This document shows positions 54,546-61,452 of a stretch of DNA of 64,000 nucleotides, one piece after another. Positions within the stretch are counted from its first letter, which is position 1. Each line of letters begins with the position of its first letter. The notes under the pieces are model-generated. The model saw only the letters and a list, made by a program, of their open reading frames with translations, did no database searches and had not been told where the DNA came from. Origin of the DNA: a virus. Both the position numbers and the translations under genes were made by a program. The DNA lies in IMG/VR virus record IMGVR_UViG_3300044979_000004, positions 25,200 through 89,199 of that record; one strand, written 5' to 3'.

Positions 54546-55721
54546 CTATTCTAACACAGGTCCAAGCGACTTGTCAATACTTTTTTCTACAATTCCCAAC
54601 AATCTTTTCGCCTGAGTTTCCTCATACTTCTTCGCACAAGCTTGGCACGGCTCTTGAGTACCATTGCACTTCGTTGGCCTGACTCCCTTATAAGTACCAG
54701 ACTTCGGGCAGGCAACCTTGTGGATTTCTGCCTTTTCGTTGTCCTTCTGCCGCTTTTTCCACACCCGGTGTTCTTCCTTTTGTTCCATCATGCGTTCGTC
54801 CACAATTTGCATGGTTCTTGTGAGTACCAAAGCAGCTTCGAATGCGGCCCAATCGTCTTCAATGGTCTCCGGCCCCAGGTGCCATGCGTCGAAGTCGGCT
54901 GTGTCTTTACTCAACCTGATTATCCAACGATCTTTTACGTGTTCCCCGGTTTCCTCCTCATACGCTTTCAAATATGCAGCCGTCTGTAATAGGAACTCAT
55001 TGTACAGGTAGTTGGAAGTCTTCCAATCACAAATTGTCAGATGGTCTTTATATTTGGTCTTGCAGCAATCAGGATTATCACAAGAATCGGTAAGACACAA
55101 GCCGTCCATCGTCCCGGCATACCTAAATTTTCGGCTGTAGATTTTGCGCTCAGTAGAAATAAAACGGACATTGTGTTGAACCATCCAGTCAAGCGCAGCA
55201 ATGCAGGCACTCTTGGCCCGCATATCCTCTGGAGTATTGTCCAGTACCAACGCAGTCTGAGCTTCGTCACCTGCTAGAAGGGTTTTGATATAAACCTCAA
55301 TCCAAGAATGAGCTACGTGTCCAACTTCTCCGGCGTCCTCTAGCTTTTCCTTGTGGGCAGTCTTGCTAAGTTTGATAATCTCATCAAAGGTTGCCTTGCT
55401 CATACTCATGCTGGCATCTGACCCGGTGCCTACTACAAATGTAGATGCCAGTTTGTCAATCTTCTGAGCCATCATTTTGCAAGCCCAGGGAATCAGGATT
55501 TTTGATTTGTCAACGCTGTGAGACACTGAACTTACGCCCGGAATTTCTTCTAGGCCGTGTTTAGTCGGGAGTAAATAGCAATGTTGAGCAGGGTCGTACC
55601 TAATCTCAATGGTATGATTGTAGAACCAATAACTTTCAGTTAGCCCACCAAACCTCTGAATGAACTGTTCGATGTTTACCTGATCTTGTTGATTCTGTTG
55701 CTGTGCTTCTTGGTTTTCCAT
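54546..55721 (-). CDS. RecB-like PD-(D/E)XK nuclease (391 aa)
   Basis: Core blocks: FISTERKIYSRKFRYAGTMD (Glu and Asp, about residues 190-210), LTICDWKTS (D-x-K) and LQTAAYLKAYEEETG, the QxxxY motif of RecB/AddB-type nucleases. The N-terminal part is helical with SHSVDKSKIL; the C-terminus has Cys clusters CNGTQEPCQACAKK. It would process DNA ends for RecA or degrade host DNA. ATG 55721, AAGGATCGG upstream. Confidence 0.82.
   Translation of the reverse strand: MENQEAQQQNQQDQVNIEQFIQRFGGLTESYWFYNHTIEIRYDPAQHCYLLPTKHGLEEIPGVSSVSHSVDKSKILIPWACKMMAQKIDKLASTFVVGTGSDASMSMSKATFDEIIKLSKTAHKEKLEDAGEVGHVAHSWIEVYIKTLLAGDEAQTALVLDNTPEDMRAKSACIAALDWMVQHNVRFISTERKIYSRKFRYAGTMDGLCLTDSCDNPDCCKTKYKDHLTICDWKTSNYLYNEFLLQTAAYLKAYEEETGEHVKDRWIIRLSKDTADFDAWHLGPETIEDDWAAFEAALVLTRTMQIVDERMMEQKEEHRVWKKRQKDNEKAEIHKVACPKSGTYKGVRPTKCNGTQEPCQACAKKYEETQAKRLLGIVEKSIDKSLGPVLE
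54548..54577 (-). promoter_or_regulatory. Sigma-70 promoter of the SSB-like gene
   Basis: TTGACA (54577-54572), 18-base spacer, TAGAAT (54553-54548), located at the end of the RecB-like nuclease gene. The start is near 54541, 87 bases ahead of ATG 54454. Confidence 0.65.
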
Positions 55722-55873
55722 CCGATCCTTAAAATTCCATTAAGCTGCTTCTTTTCCATGCAGCGTCCACAGTACTGATTCTTCCGGCCCCAACGTCCGT
55801 AGATTGTCCACATGGCACAACCTACGAACCAACAAGCAAGGCGTCTAAGCTTCCATTTAATCCAGTCAGTCAA
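55676..55873 (-). CDS. Small basic protein (65 aa)
   Basis: TTG start 55873 overlapping the previous stop. LACWFVGCAMWTIYGRWGRK and YCGRCMEKK: hydrophobic, aromatic segment plus a Cys pair, basic overall. It overlaps the nuclease start by 46 bases. Weak ribosome site. Confidence 0.45.
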   Translation of the reverse strand: MTDWIKWKLRRLACWFVGCAMWTIYGRWGRKNQYCGRCMEKKQLNGILRIGWKTKKHSNRINKIR

Positions 55874-56073
55874 GATGCCATGATCCTCTCTATCGGTTCA
55901 ATGTTAGCTTCCGATACCTTGACGTGCCTGCCTTTACCAACAGGCATAATCTCGGCCAGACCGTTGACCCACGCATCAAACCGGCCAATGTACCAGCCAG
56001 ATTTGTAGTACCTTACCAATGTTCCCAGTACCAAACCTTCTGGTACTGGGATGACAACCTTACGCTTCGGCAT
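55870..56073 (-). CDS. Hypothetical protein (67 aa)
   Basis: ATG 56073 after GAGGCGTAAAA. Beta-rich (KVVIPVPEGLVLGTLVRYYK, GWYIGRFDAWVNGLAEIM), resembling small KOW- or SH3-like barrels. No family assigned. Confidence 0.6.
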   Translation of the reverse strand: MPKRKVVIPVPEGLVLGTLVRYYKSGWYIGRFDAWVNGLAEIMPVGKGRHVKVSEANIEPIERIMAS

Positions 56074-56075
56074 TT

Positions 56076-56333
56076 TTACGCCTCTACCATCTCAAAGTCG
56101 ATGGTTTCTTGCACTCGTTGGCTGCGCTGCTCTCGTTCGAAGAACTCACGCTCGGCCCTCTTGAACCCCCTGATCCACCAGGATCGCTGCGGCTGATTGT
56201 TAAAAGGGCAGTTGTAGAAAGGAATTCTAATCCCAAATGCCGATGCTCCGGCCTTAGTTACGTTTTCTTCTCGGTTCTGAATCTTAGCAGGCTGCGCTAG
56301 AACTGTACGGCTAAATACTTTACGTCTCATCAT
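56076..56333 (-). CDS. Ribosome modulation factor-like protein (85 aa)
   Basis: ATG 56333 lies 6 bases after the -10 box, predicted leaderless; a second ATG follows at once. The core NCPFNNQPQRSWWIRGFKRA matches the RMF/CrpP pattern (CP-x-R-x-WL-x-GW-xA), in which the helix pair binds the ribosome and causes dimerisation in RMF. N-terminal 35 residues are basic, with TVLAQPAKIQNREEN. Ribosome binding is inferred from this motif only. Confidence 0.6.
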   Translation of the reverse strand: MMRRKVFSRTVLAQPAKIQNREENVTKAGASAFGIRIPFYNCPFNNQPQRSWWIRGFKRAEREFFEREQRSQRVQETIDFEMVEA

Positions 56334-56339
56334 ATACCC

Positions 56340-56368
56340 ATTATACACAATTTCGTAGAAAAAAGCAA
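56340..56368 (-). promoter_or_regulatory. Sigma-70 promoter of the RMF-like gene
   Basis: TTGCTT (56368-56363), 17-base spacer, TATAAT (56345-56340). The ATG begins at 56333, 6 bases on. The -35 overlaps the T-run of the terminator. Confidence 0.72.
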
Positions 56369-56395
56369 GCCCGTATTATTGGCGCTACGGGCTTG
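56359..56395 (-). terminator. Intrinsic terminator fused to the next promoter
   Basis: CAAGCCCGTA (56395-56386) pairs perfectly with TACGGGCTTG (56375-56366), followed by CTTTTTT. The T-run forms part of the -35 box of the RMF-like gene. Confidence 0.82.
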
Positions 56396-56412
56396 AGGTT
56401 AGGATGTTACAG

Positions 56413-56793
56413 CTATTGAAACAGTTCTTCTTTGAAGAGTTTCTTGCTATTGGTCTTGAGTTGCTGCTCAATAAACCGGGCAATCTGCTTGAAGGTTTTC
56501 CGCTTCCGAATAGATGTACCGTCATTTAAATCTGCCAAGGAATACAGGCTGGTAGGATCGTCACCCACGTACTCTCCAAGAGTATCGTTAAGGCCCGACA
56601 GGGCTAGGGCTTTTCTTCCAAGGGCCATATCAGTGCCATCATAATAAAACCTACAATTTCTTTGCGCAGGCTTTTTGATTAGCTTCTTGTCTGCCAACAT
56701 CTTATCAAAAACTCCCAAACAGCAAAACTTGTGGGTTTCGGTGATCTGGTTGACCGTATGCAGACTTCCGTTGCCCTCTCGGTTAGATTCCAT
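56413..56793 (-). CDS. CCLGVF-type phage protein (126 aa)
   Basis: FCCLGVFDKML near the start and SLADLNDGTSI-type motifs with ARFIEQQL are those of a widespread phage protein of unknown function (CCLGVL, LNDxxxxF, IA-x-IE). The frame begins within the end of the phosphoribosyltransferase gene. It ends at a strong terminator. Confidence 0.62.
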   Translation of the reverse strand: MESNREGNGSLHTVNQITETHKFCCLGVFDKMLADKKLIKKPAQRNCRFYYDGTDMALGRKALALSGLNDTLGEYVGDDPTSLYSLADLNDGTSIRKRKTFKQIARFIEQQLKTNSKKLFKEELFQ

Positions 56794-57215
56794 TCAGTCG
56801 AGTACACTTCCGTATCGAACATTTCGTCATCTAACTCCTGCACAGAAACGACCCCTAGGCATTTTGCCTTTGGTGCGAATACGTGCATCTTCCTTTGTAT
56901 TCTTTTGACCGTTGCTCCGCTATCTACAAAGTCATCTACTATAATGTACTTCTTAGTACCATCAAATCCCTCTACGTTATTTCCTGAATGGTTTTCGTCG
57001 TCCTCTTTGCGAACGAGTACCATTTCCTTTTCCAGGCGCAATGCAAGAATTGGACCGATAAGAGTACCAGATGATCCACTAAAAACTATCGTATCGTACG
57101 GTGCCGATATGGTTCGCATGGCCCTGGCTGCGTCTTGTGCGTGCTTCTTGAGGGATGCCGTACACACGAACTTTGTTATCCAACTCGATCCCCTATATCT
57201 CTCTCGCTTTACCAT
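56679..57215 (-). CDS. Phosphoribosyltransferase (178 aa)
   Basis: ATG 57215 with AGGAGTGGC; longer readings lie in the recombinase gene. The PRPP-binding loop is YIIVDDFVDSGATVKR, preceded by TIVFSGSSGTLIG (the first loop) and LEKEMVLVRKEDD. Type I phosphoribosyltransferase. With the deoxyribosyltransferase at 51707 it points to base salvage, unless its product acts on host nucleotides. Substrate base is not determinable. Confidence 0.82.
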   Translation of the reverse strand: MVKRERYRGSSWITKFVCTASLKKHAQDAARAMRTISAPYDTIVFSGSSGTLIGPILALRLEKEMVLVRKEDDENHSGNNVEGFDGTKKYIIVDDFVDSGATVKRIQRKMHVFAPKAKCLGVVSVQELDDEMFDTEVYSTEWNLTERATEVCIRSTRSPKPTSFAVWEFLIRCWQTRS

Positions 57216-57222
57216 GCCACTC

Positions 57223-57744
57223 CTATGACATTGCTGCTGCAAAGGCTTTGCTGGCGGATTCATCCGATTCTTTCAGATACTCGCCCGTGCTTTGGATCGA
57301 GCGATGGCCCAAATATTGACGAACCCGCTGAATTCCGATCTTATCAATCGTCTCCATAGCACAGGCGTGCTTTAGAGCGTGTGGGTGAAGTTTGTGCGCC
57401 GGAATGCCTGCCCTCTTGCCAGCCCGCTGCATGAGCTTTAGGACGCCGTTGCGGGTCATGGGAAACAATCGCTCGTGTTGTTTTAGTGTCTGTGCAAGCT
57501 CTGTCAGCCTGTCCGCCTCATTAAGCTCCGGCTCCGGGTGCCTAACGAATGGCTGCGTGGTCTTCATGGACCCTTTCAACCTTTGGACAGTAACGTAGCC
57601 GTCTCGGATGTTAGCCTTGGTCAAACTGATCAATTCACTCACCCTCAATGCATGTAAAAATCCCACGGCTATCATCAACTTTTGGCGCTCGTTTGGTATC
57701 TCTCGTATTAACTTAACGATTTCATCCTTGGTTAAGTATTGCAT
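57223..57744 (-). CDS. Tyrosine recombinase, catalytic domain only (173 aa)
   Basis: Catalytic residues: Arg34 (HALRVSEL), Lys57 (QRLKGSM), His122 in PHALKH, His147 (YLGHRS) and Tyr156 (STGEYLK). Position 125, normally Arg in HxxR, is Lys. The N-terminal core-binding domain is missing, so it is a single-domain recombinase like Fim-type or small XerC-like enzymes. No attachment site or repressor is recognised. Role may be dimer resolution, inversion of a segment or integration. Confidence 0.82.
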   Translation of the reverse strand: MQYLTKDEIVKLIREIPNERQKLMIAVGFLHALRVSELISLTKANIRDGYVTVQRLKGSMKTTQPFVRHPEPELNEADRLTELAQTLKQHERLFPMTRNGVLKLMQRAGKRAGIPAHKLHPHALKHACAMETIDKIGIQRVRQYLGHRSIQSTGEYLKESDESASKAFAAAMS

Positions 57745-58009
57745 CGACTTCTACCTTTCTGGTTGTCTCTTCGAAAATGCCCTCAATCGTGTCAACGAAT
57801 CCATATATGCCATGGTTGCGTTCTAACCATCGTCCAGTATGACCACTCTCCCCACGACACGGTAATCCATTGTCCGTGTTAAGAGTTTGGAGTCGCTTCA
57901 TCAAGTGTCTAGCGTGTTCCACGTTCTGACATATGTGTTTGATTCGGTGGTGTCGAGGGGAGCGGCCATAGTTGTACACAATGAGTGATATATAAATCAC
58001 AGTCTTCAT
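57722..58009 (-). CDS. Hypothetical protein (95 aa)
   Basis: ATG 58009 overlaps a -10 box (TACTATG). Strand-rich start (KTVIYISLIVYNYG), then basic helical part (HHRIKHICQNVEHARHLMKR), and an acidic end. The predicted transcript may start inside the gene, so the start is uncertain; GTG 58000 is the alternative. No family is recognised. Confidence 0.5.
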   Translation of the reverse strand: MKTVIYISLIVYNYGRSPRHHRIKHICQNVEHARHLMKRLQTLNTDNGLPCRGESGHTGRWLERNHGIYGFVDTIEGIFEETTRKVEVDAILNQG

Positions 58010-58036
58010 AGTACCAAAACCTCTCTAGGCTGTCAA
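58008..58036 (-). promoter_or_regulatory. Sigma-70 promoter at the start of the 57722 gene
   Basis: TTGACA (58036-58031), 17-base spacer, TACTAT (58013-58008). The -35 box sits in the loop of AGGCT-TGAC-AGCCT, a 5-bp hairpin. Confidence 0.6.
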
Positions 58037-58240
58037 GCCTTCGGCTTCGGCCTTCGCATGACTCCAGCCGTCTTGCCACACACGCACCGTTGTCGGCTTC
58101 TTAGGATCGCGCCTGATCGATGCAATCGAGTAGGGCGGGATGTTCTTCCACCCTCTCTTAAACGCAAACTTCCCGGCTTCGTAAATGTCCGCGTCAGTGA
58201 CTTCGGGCGGAGGGAGATAGATGCACACTATGCCCTCCAT
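58025..58240 (-). CDS. RMF/CrpP-like small protein (71 aa)
   Basis: ATG 58240 is preferred to 58285, which lies inside the upstream gene. EAGKFAFKRGWKNIPPY followed by VRVWQDGWSHAKAEAEG fits the pattern of the RMF/CrpP family (G-x-A-x-G-x-NPP, then W-x-DGW-x-A). A second family member in this arm besides the 56076 product. Function is inferred only. Confidence 0.52.
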   Translation of the reverse strand: MEGIVCIYLPPPEVTDADIYEAGKFAFKRGWKNIPPYSIASIRRDPKKPTTVRVWQDGWSHAKAEAEGLTA

Positions 58241-58449
58241 TCCTTCGCTGTGTTGAACGCTTCCTCTTGAGAGCAAATCACACATTGCATGTGGGGCGGA
58301 AAACTGCCGACACCGTTGGCAATATGTACCACGTTGACGTGGTCCCCGACAGGGGTAAAGCTTAGTGAAGACACGGCTAGTACAGCCATATTCTCAGTCG
58401 TGACAGCGTACTGGCCCTCTTCAAGTTGTCCCAATGTAGTGAATTTCAT
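58228..58449 (-). CDS. Hypothetical protein (73 aa)
   Basis: ATG after GAGGAAAGGTAGC. Beta-rich (FTTLGQLEEGQYAVTTENMA), ending CVICSQEEAFNTAKEW. Overlaps both neighbours by a few bases. No family is recognised. Confidence 0.6.
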   Translation of the reverse strand: MKFTTLGQLEEGQYAVTTENMAVLAVSSLSFTPVGDHVNVVHIANGVGSFPPHMQCVICSQEEAFNTAKEWRA

Positions 58450-58631
58450 GCTACCTTTCCTCTTAGTGAGGCCACAGCCTGATCCCAGGTGTCGCCAATT
58501 GCTAAAACGAGTTTGCCGTTCTTCTTACAGCCCACTCGTTTGTAGTTAATGTGGTCTTCAGTGAGGAAGCTTCCACCAAACTCTTTACGTCCAGCGTTGA
58601 GTACCTGTTCTTGTGCTGTCAAACGTGCCAT
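58446..58631 (-). CDS. Hypothetical protein (61 aa)
   Basis: ATG 58631 with AGGAGCAGGAGATTC. ARLTAQEQVLNAGRKEFGGS, then GKLVLAIGDTWDQAVASLRG. Small, mixed. The frame continues upstream to 58715 but inside the preceding gene. Confidence 0.6.
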   Translation of the reverse strand: MARLTAQEQVLNAGRKEFGGSFLTEDHINYKRVGCKKNGKLVLAIGDTWDQAVASLRGKVA

Positions 58632-58644
58632 GAATCTCCTGCTC

Positions 58645-58830
58645 CTAGTAGCTTTGTCCAGTACCATTCTGATCCCGTGCTTCGGCATCGGCCAGATGTT
58701 GACGGGCAGCGGCAAGCCGTGCTTGTAGCAGCACGCGCTCCTCGTTGCTGATCCCTTGGGTTAGTGCCAGTGTGTCGCGCTCAATCTCGGCGCGAAAGAA
58801 TGCTGCATTGTACTGCCGTGTGTCGTTCAT
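58645..58830 (-). CDS. Helical hypothetical protein (61 aa)
   Basis: AAGGAGAAC before the ATG. The product MNDTRQYNAAFFRAEIERDT and VLLQARLAAARQHLADAEAR is a two-helix coil. No family is recognised. Confidence 0.6.
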   Translation of the reverse strand: MNDTRQYNAAFFRAEIERDTLALTQGISNEERVLLQARLAAARQHLADAEARDQNGTGQSY

Positions 58831-58854
58831 GTTCTCCTTGTGTACTTTAGTTAC

Positions 58855-59265
58855 TTAGAAGCTCTCGACAGTAACCTTGACGGTCCTGCCGTGGAGCTTG
58901 TTGTTGATCGCACGGATTTGCTGGCGAACTGTTTCCAGTTTCTCCTGCACGTCGCTCTCTCCGCCCAGGAATACAACAGGCACCCAGGTTCCATCTGCCT
59001 TGATAGCCACTTCACGGCCTTCTACCAGGGTCTTTCCGGCCAGTACCAAATCAGGATACTTGTCGGCCAGTGAGAACACGCGAAGATTGACAAGCAGAAT
59101 CGATCCGGCTAGCCCTGCGCGTTCGGTGTCCCGGTCAGTTACGAGGATGAAGTTGACGTGTGGCTTGGCTTCTGCAATGACCCGTTCAAGGTATGCATCG
59201 TCGTTAGTTGTGGTGAAACTGTATACATCAGGCGTATTTGATACGCGGCTCAATTTAGAACTCAT
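58855..59265 (-). CDS. Hypothetical protein (136 aa)
   Basis: ATG 59265 with TAAGGAGAAGTCAC is the start; the frame extends to 59346. VNFILVTDRDTERAGLAGSILL and EKLETVRQQIRAINNKLHG suggest a small alpha/beta domain with a helical end. An exact palindrome lies in codons 7-11 region. No family is recognised. Confidence 0.65.
   Translation of the reverse strand: MSSKLSRVSNTPDVYSFTTTNDDAYLERVIAEAKPHVNFILVTDRDTERAGLAGSILLVNLRVFSLADKYPDLVLAGKTLVEGREVAIKADGTWVPVVFLGGESDVQEKLETVRQQIRAINNKLHGRTVKVTVESF
59232..59246. repeat. Palindrome GCGTATTTGATACGC (exact arms)
   Basis: Exact arms with spacer TTG, 20 bases inside the start of the 58855 gene (encodes RVSNT). Near a gene start, an operator-like place. 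Confidence 0.82.
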
Positions 59266-59276
59266 GTGACTTCTCC

Positions 59277-59432
59277 TTAATCTTTTATTACCATTGTGGG
59301 GGACGCTCGGAGTCTTCTCGCGGTAATGGTCCGATATGAACTCCACTGCCTTACATGTGGATACCTACACGCACACCCACAATCTTTTGTCACAAACCTG
59401 CCATCCCTCTTATGTCCAAAGGACATCACCAT
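59277..59432 (-). CDS. Possible small protein (51 aa)
   Basis: ATG 59432 reads MVMSFGHKRDGRFVTKDCGC and ends just before the ribosome site of the next gene. It fills a 230-base gap. No clear ribosome site is present, and a TGTCC-TTT-GGACA hairpin covers its start. Doubtful. Confidence 0.3.
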   Translation of the reverse strand: MVMSFGHKRDGRFVTKDCGCACRYPHVRQWSSYRTITARRLRASPTMVIKD

Positions 59433-59497
59433 GTTCATTCATGGTCTGTGCGGCGATTTCCTTTTCAGGTTCAGTTGGTCCGCACCGGAATGAGAGT

Positions 59498-59902
59498 TTA
59501 CTTCGTTGCGGTCTTTGTGGCCTTCTCAGCCTTCCGCCACACTCGCACCGCACCAGGAACCTCTCGCAGGATCACGGCAAGCCCGTTGCGGTATGCAAAC
59601 GTCCGGATGCTGGTAGAGACTGACTTCACCTTGTCCGCCGCAGCAGGCACATCGAAGAACTGGTCAGAATCGGCCTTAAGCTGATCGATGGGATATTTCA
59701 GACCGGCTGTACGTCCGCGCTTAGTCGGTACAGGTGCAGTACCAAAAGTGAATCCACTCCGGATTGTCTCCAACACGTTGCCAAGAACCTCTTCGTATGA
59801 AGGGATTTCAGGCTGAGATTCCACGTCTGCCGGTTCTTCCGGAACACGGGGAACGATTGCAATGTCCCTATCGGTTAATACAGAACTCTTTTTCTTAGAC
59901 AT
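59498..59902 (-). CDS. Hypothetical protein (134 aa)
   Basis: ATG 59902 after CGGAAAGCAACCTG. Acidic/Pro-rich head (SKKKSSVLTDRDIAIVPRVP), a Ser/Phe/Asp middle and a Lys/Ala/Thr-rich tail (AEKATKTATK). First gene behind a promoter with an operator-like palindrome. No family is recognised. Confidence 0.65.
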   Translation of the reverse strand: MSKKKSSVLTDRDIAIVPRVPEEPADVESQPEIPSYEEVLGNVLETIRSGFTFGTAPVPTKRGRTAGLKYPIDQLKADSDQFFDVPAAADKVKSVSTSIRTFAYRNGLAVILREVPGAVRVWRKAEKATKTATK

Positions 59903-59928
59903 CAGGTTGCTTTCCGCGCCTTAGCGCT

Positions 59929-59943
59929 GCGTATTTAATACGC
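59929..59943. repeat. Palindrome GCGTATTTAATACGC (exact) just after a promoter
   Basis: Lies at about +7 to +21 of the transcript predicted from 59956-59984, between promoter and start codon. This is the clearest operator-like copy. Confidence 0.88.
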
Positions 59944-59955
59944 AATTACAAGTCC

Positions 59956-59984
59956 ATGGTACCACAACACAATCCGATTGTCAA
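59956..59984 (-). promoter_or_regulatory. Sigma-70 promoter of the 59498 gene
   Basis: TTGACA (59984-59979), 17-base spacer, TACCAT (59961-59956). The -10 is 4 of 6. ACCACAAC and GTTGTGGT repeats plus GTCAAG/CTTGAC frame the promoter and could fold in read-through RNA. Confidence 0.6.
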
Positions 59985-59987
59985 GGT

Positions 59988-60221
59988 TTATTTACTTGAC
60001 GTTGTGGTAGATGTGCTCTTAAACAGAGTACCACAGATGAAATTCAGCCAGAATGCCTTCCAAAACGTTAGCTGGCTAACCCCAAATACGGCCTTCAATG
60101 CTGCTGGCGCAACCAGATAATTGATTACCCACAACGTAGGCCATGCAAACAACAGTGATAACCCAATGACAAGAGCTACCACCCCGATTACCACTCCAGT
60201 TCCTAGTAAAACCTTTACCAT
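59988..60221 (-). CDS. Membrane protein, two hydrophobic segments (77 aa)
   Basis: ATG 60221 with AAAAGGAGAACT. Residues 2-28 (LLGTGVVIGVVALVIGLSLL) and about 34-60 (WVINYLVAPAALKAVFG) are hydrophobic; a Ser/Thr tail follows. Small early membrane protein, unknown role. Confidence 0.68.
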   Translation of the reverse strand: MVKVLLGTGVVIGVVALVIGLSLLFAWPTLWVINYLVAPAALKAVFGVSQLTFWKAFWLNFICGTLFKSTSTTTSSK

Positions 60222-60247
60222 AGTTCTCCTTTTACTTACGCTCTTAC

Positions 60248-60415
60248 TTACTCCGGCTCGTAACCTCTTTCTCTTTGCTCCCGGTCCCAATCGGCGCTGC
60301 TTGTGTACGTCCGCAAGCGCTTTCTAGTTACCACTTTGGCAGCAACTAGAATCAAACCAATTGATAGCAGCAAGCTAAGCGCCATCAGTCCCAATCCCAT
60401 TAGCAGATGTGGCAT
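60248..60415 (-). CDS. Small one-TM protein (55 aa)
   Basis: ATG 60415 with GGAGACAACA; the in-frame ATG at 60439 lies within the -10 region. MPHLLMGLGLMALSLLLSIG and LILVAAKVV form the membrane helix, followed by a charged tail. Unknown role. Confidence 0.65.
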   Translation of the reverse strand: MPHLLMGLGLMALSLLLSIGLILVAAKVVTRKRLRTYTSSADWDREQRERGYEPE

Positions 60416-60437
60416 TGTTGTCTCCAATCTCAGTACC

Positions 60438-60466
60438 ATTATACCTCAGTACCATTTGTATGTCAA
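60438..60466 (-). promoter_or_regulatory. Consensus sigma-70 promoter
   Basis: TTGACA (60466-60461), 17-base spacer, TATAAT (60443-60438), both perfect. Drives the two membrane-protein genes downstream. Confidence 0.83.
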
Positions 60467-60498
60467 GAGGTACTTAATCCTCTAAACATTTCCTCTAG

Positions 60499-61071
60499 TC
60501 AGGCCCAACTCGTATCCTCATCTTCCGGCATGATGGCTGCGTCCTTGTAGCCCTTGATTGCTTTGTTGCCGTTCATCCATGCTTTTTTGATGGGAGTGTT
60601 TACCGTTGCTGGCAACTTTTTAATACGATTGAGTAAAGACTTTGCAAACGGGGTAGCGGCCTTGACATTCATCGGCAAGTACAGCGGTAGTCCGGCTTCA
60701 AGCTCGCCCAGGGGGAACTCTCTGATCATCTCCATAGCCCACTCGCCGTGAGAACCGCGCTTCAAGGCTCCGGGTCCGCTTATGTCTACGTAATCGTCAA
60801 TCCCAGGATGGTAAACGACACAATGATTCGGGGAATCATCGGCGTCACCTACTCCGAGAATGGGCCATCCCGTTTCCTTGCTGATCACGTAGGCGAGACT
60901 GTGACACTGACCCGTGTTCAATGCGCGGCGGGCATTGTCGTTGATAACCCCTAAGTGCTTCTTAGGGGTTATCTCTAGAGGAATCTTCTTCTGGAACCCA
61001 TACGGCCCAGAGTAAGTGTCCACGGTGACGATCTGATTGCGGCGATTGTTGGTCGAATTATTTGTCTGCAC
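60499..61071 (-). CDS. Protein with Cys-His-Asp triad candidate (190 aa)
   Basis: GTG 61071 after GGAGGCGTAAC is preferred; the longer frame lies in the next gene. GQCHSLAYVISKETGWPILG (Cys56), SPNHCVVYHPG (His83) and DDYVDISGPG (Asp96) give the order Cys, His, Asp with the same spacing logic as the YunG-like 47470 product. Possible papain-like hydrolase or transglutaminase fold acting on host. Unproven. Confidence 0.55.
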   Translation of the reverse strand: MQTNNSTNNRRNQIVTVDTYSGPYGFQKKIPLEITPKKHLGVINDNARRALNTGQCHSLAYVISKETGWPILGVGDADDSPNHCVVYHPGIDDYVDISGPGALKRGSHGEWAMEMIREFPLGELEAGLPLYLPMNVKAATPFAKSLLNRIKKLPATVNTPIKKAWMNGNKAIKGYKDAAIMPEDEDTSWA

Positions 61072-61072
61072 G

Positions 61073-61411
61073 TTACGCCTCCGCTCCGGTGATAAACAAC
61101 TTCTCACCCAGAACTTCATTCCACTCGGCAAACATCGCCGTAACAAAGCCGGTGTCGTAAGCTTCCACATCTCCAATAATGGTATCGTAGATGGTCAGCC
61201 CGCGTTCTTTCAGCCCCTCGTTCTGATCCCCATTGAGGAGATGCTTCTCGGCAACGATAGCCAGCTTCCGGTTATCGTTCTGGTAGAACGCATTGAGGAA
61301 TTGCAGGCACACCCCAACAGGAAAGCGTGAGTGTAGGTGCATCCGGTCTGCCCGGTATTGCTTCGACAATGCTACATGCGTCGGTGAGTGCTTCAATGAC
61401 ATGATTCCCAT
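61073..61411 (-). CDS. Hypothetical protein (112 aa)
   Basis: ATG 61411 with AAAGGAGATTTACCGA. Helical start (SLKHSPTHVALSKQYRADRM) and RKLAIVAEKHLLNGDQNEGL, FVTAMFAEWNEVLGEKLF. No family is recognised. Confidence 0.65.
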   Translation of the reverse strand: MGIMSLKHSPTHVALSKQYRADRMHLHSRFPVGVCLQFLNAFYQNDNRKLAIVAEKHLLNGDQNEGLKERGLTIYDTIIGDVEAYDTGFVTAMFAEWNEVLGEKLFITGAEA

Positions 61412-61452
61412 TCGGTAAATCTCCTTTGTCCGTGTTGGCTGTTGTACTGCGA

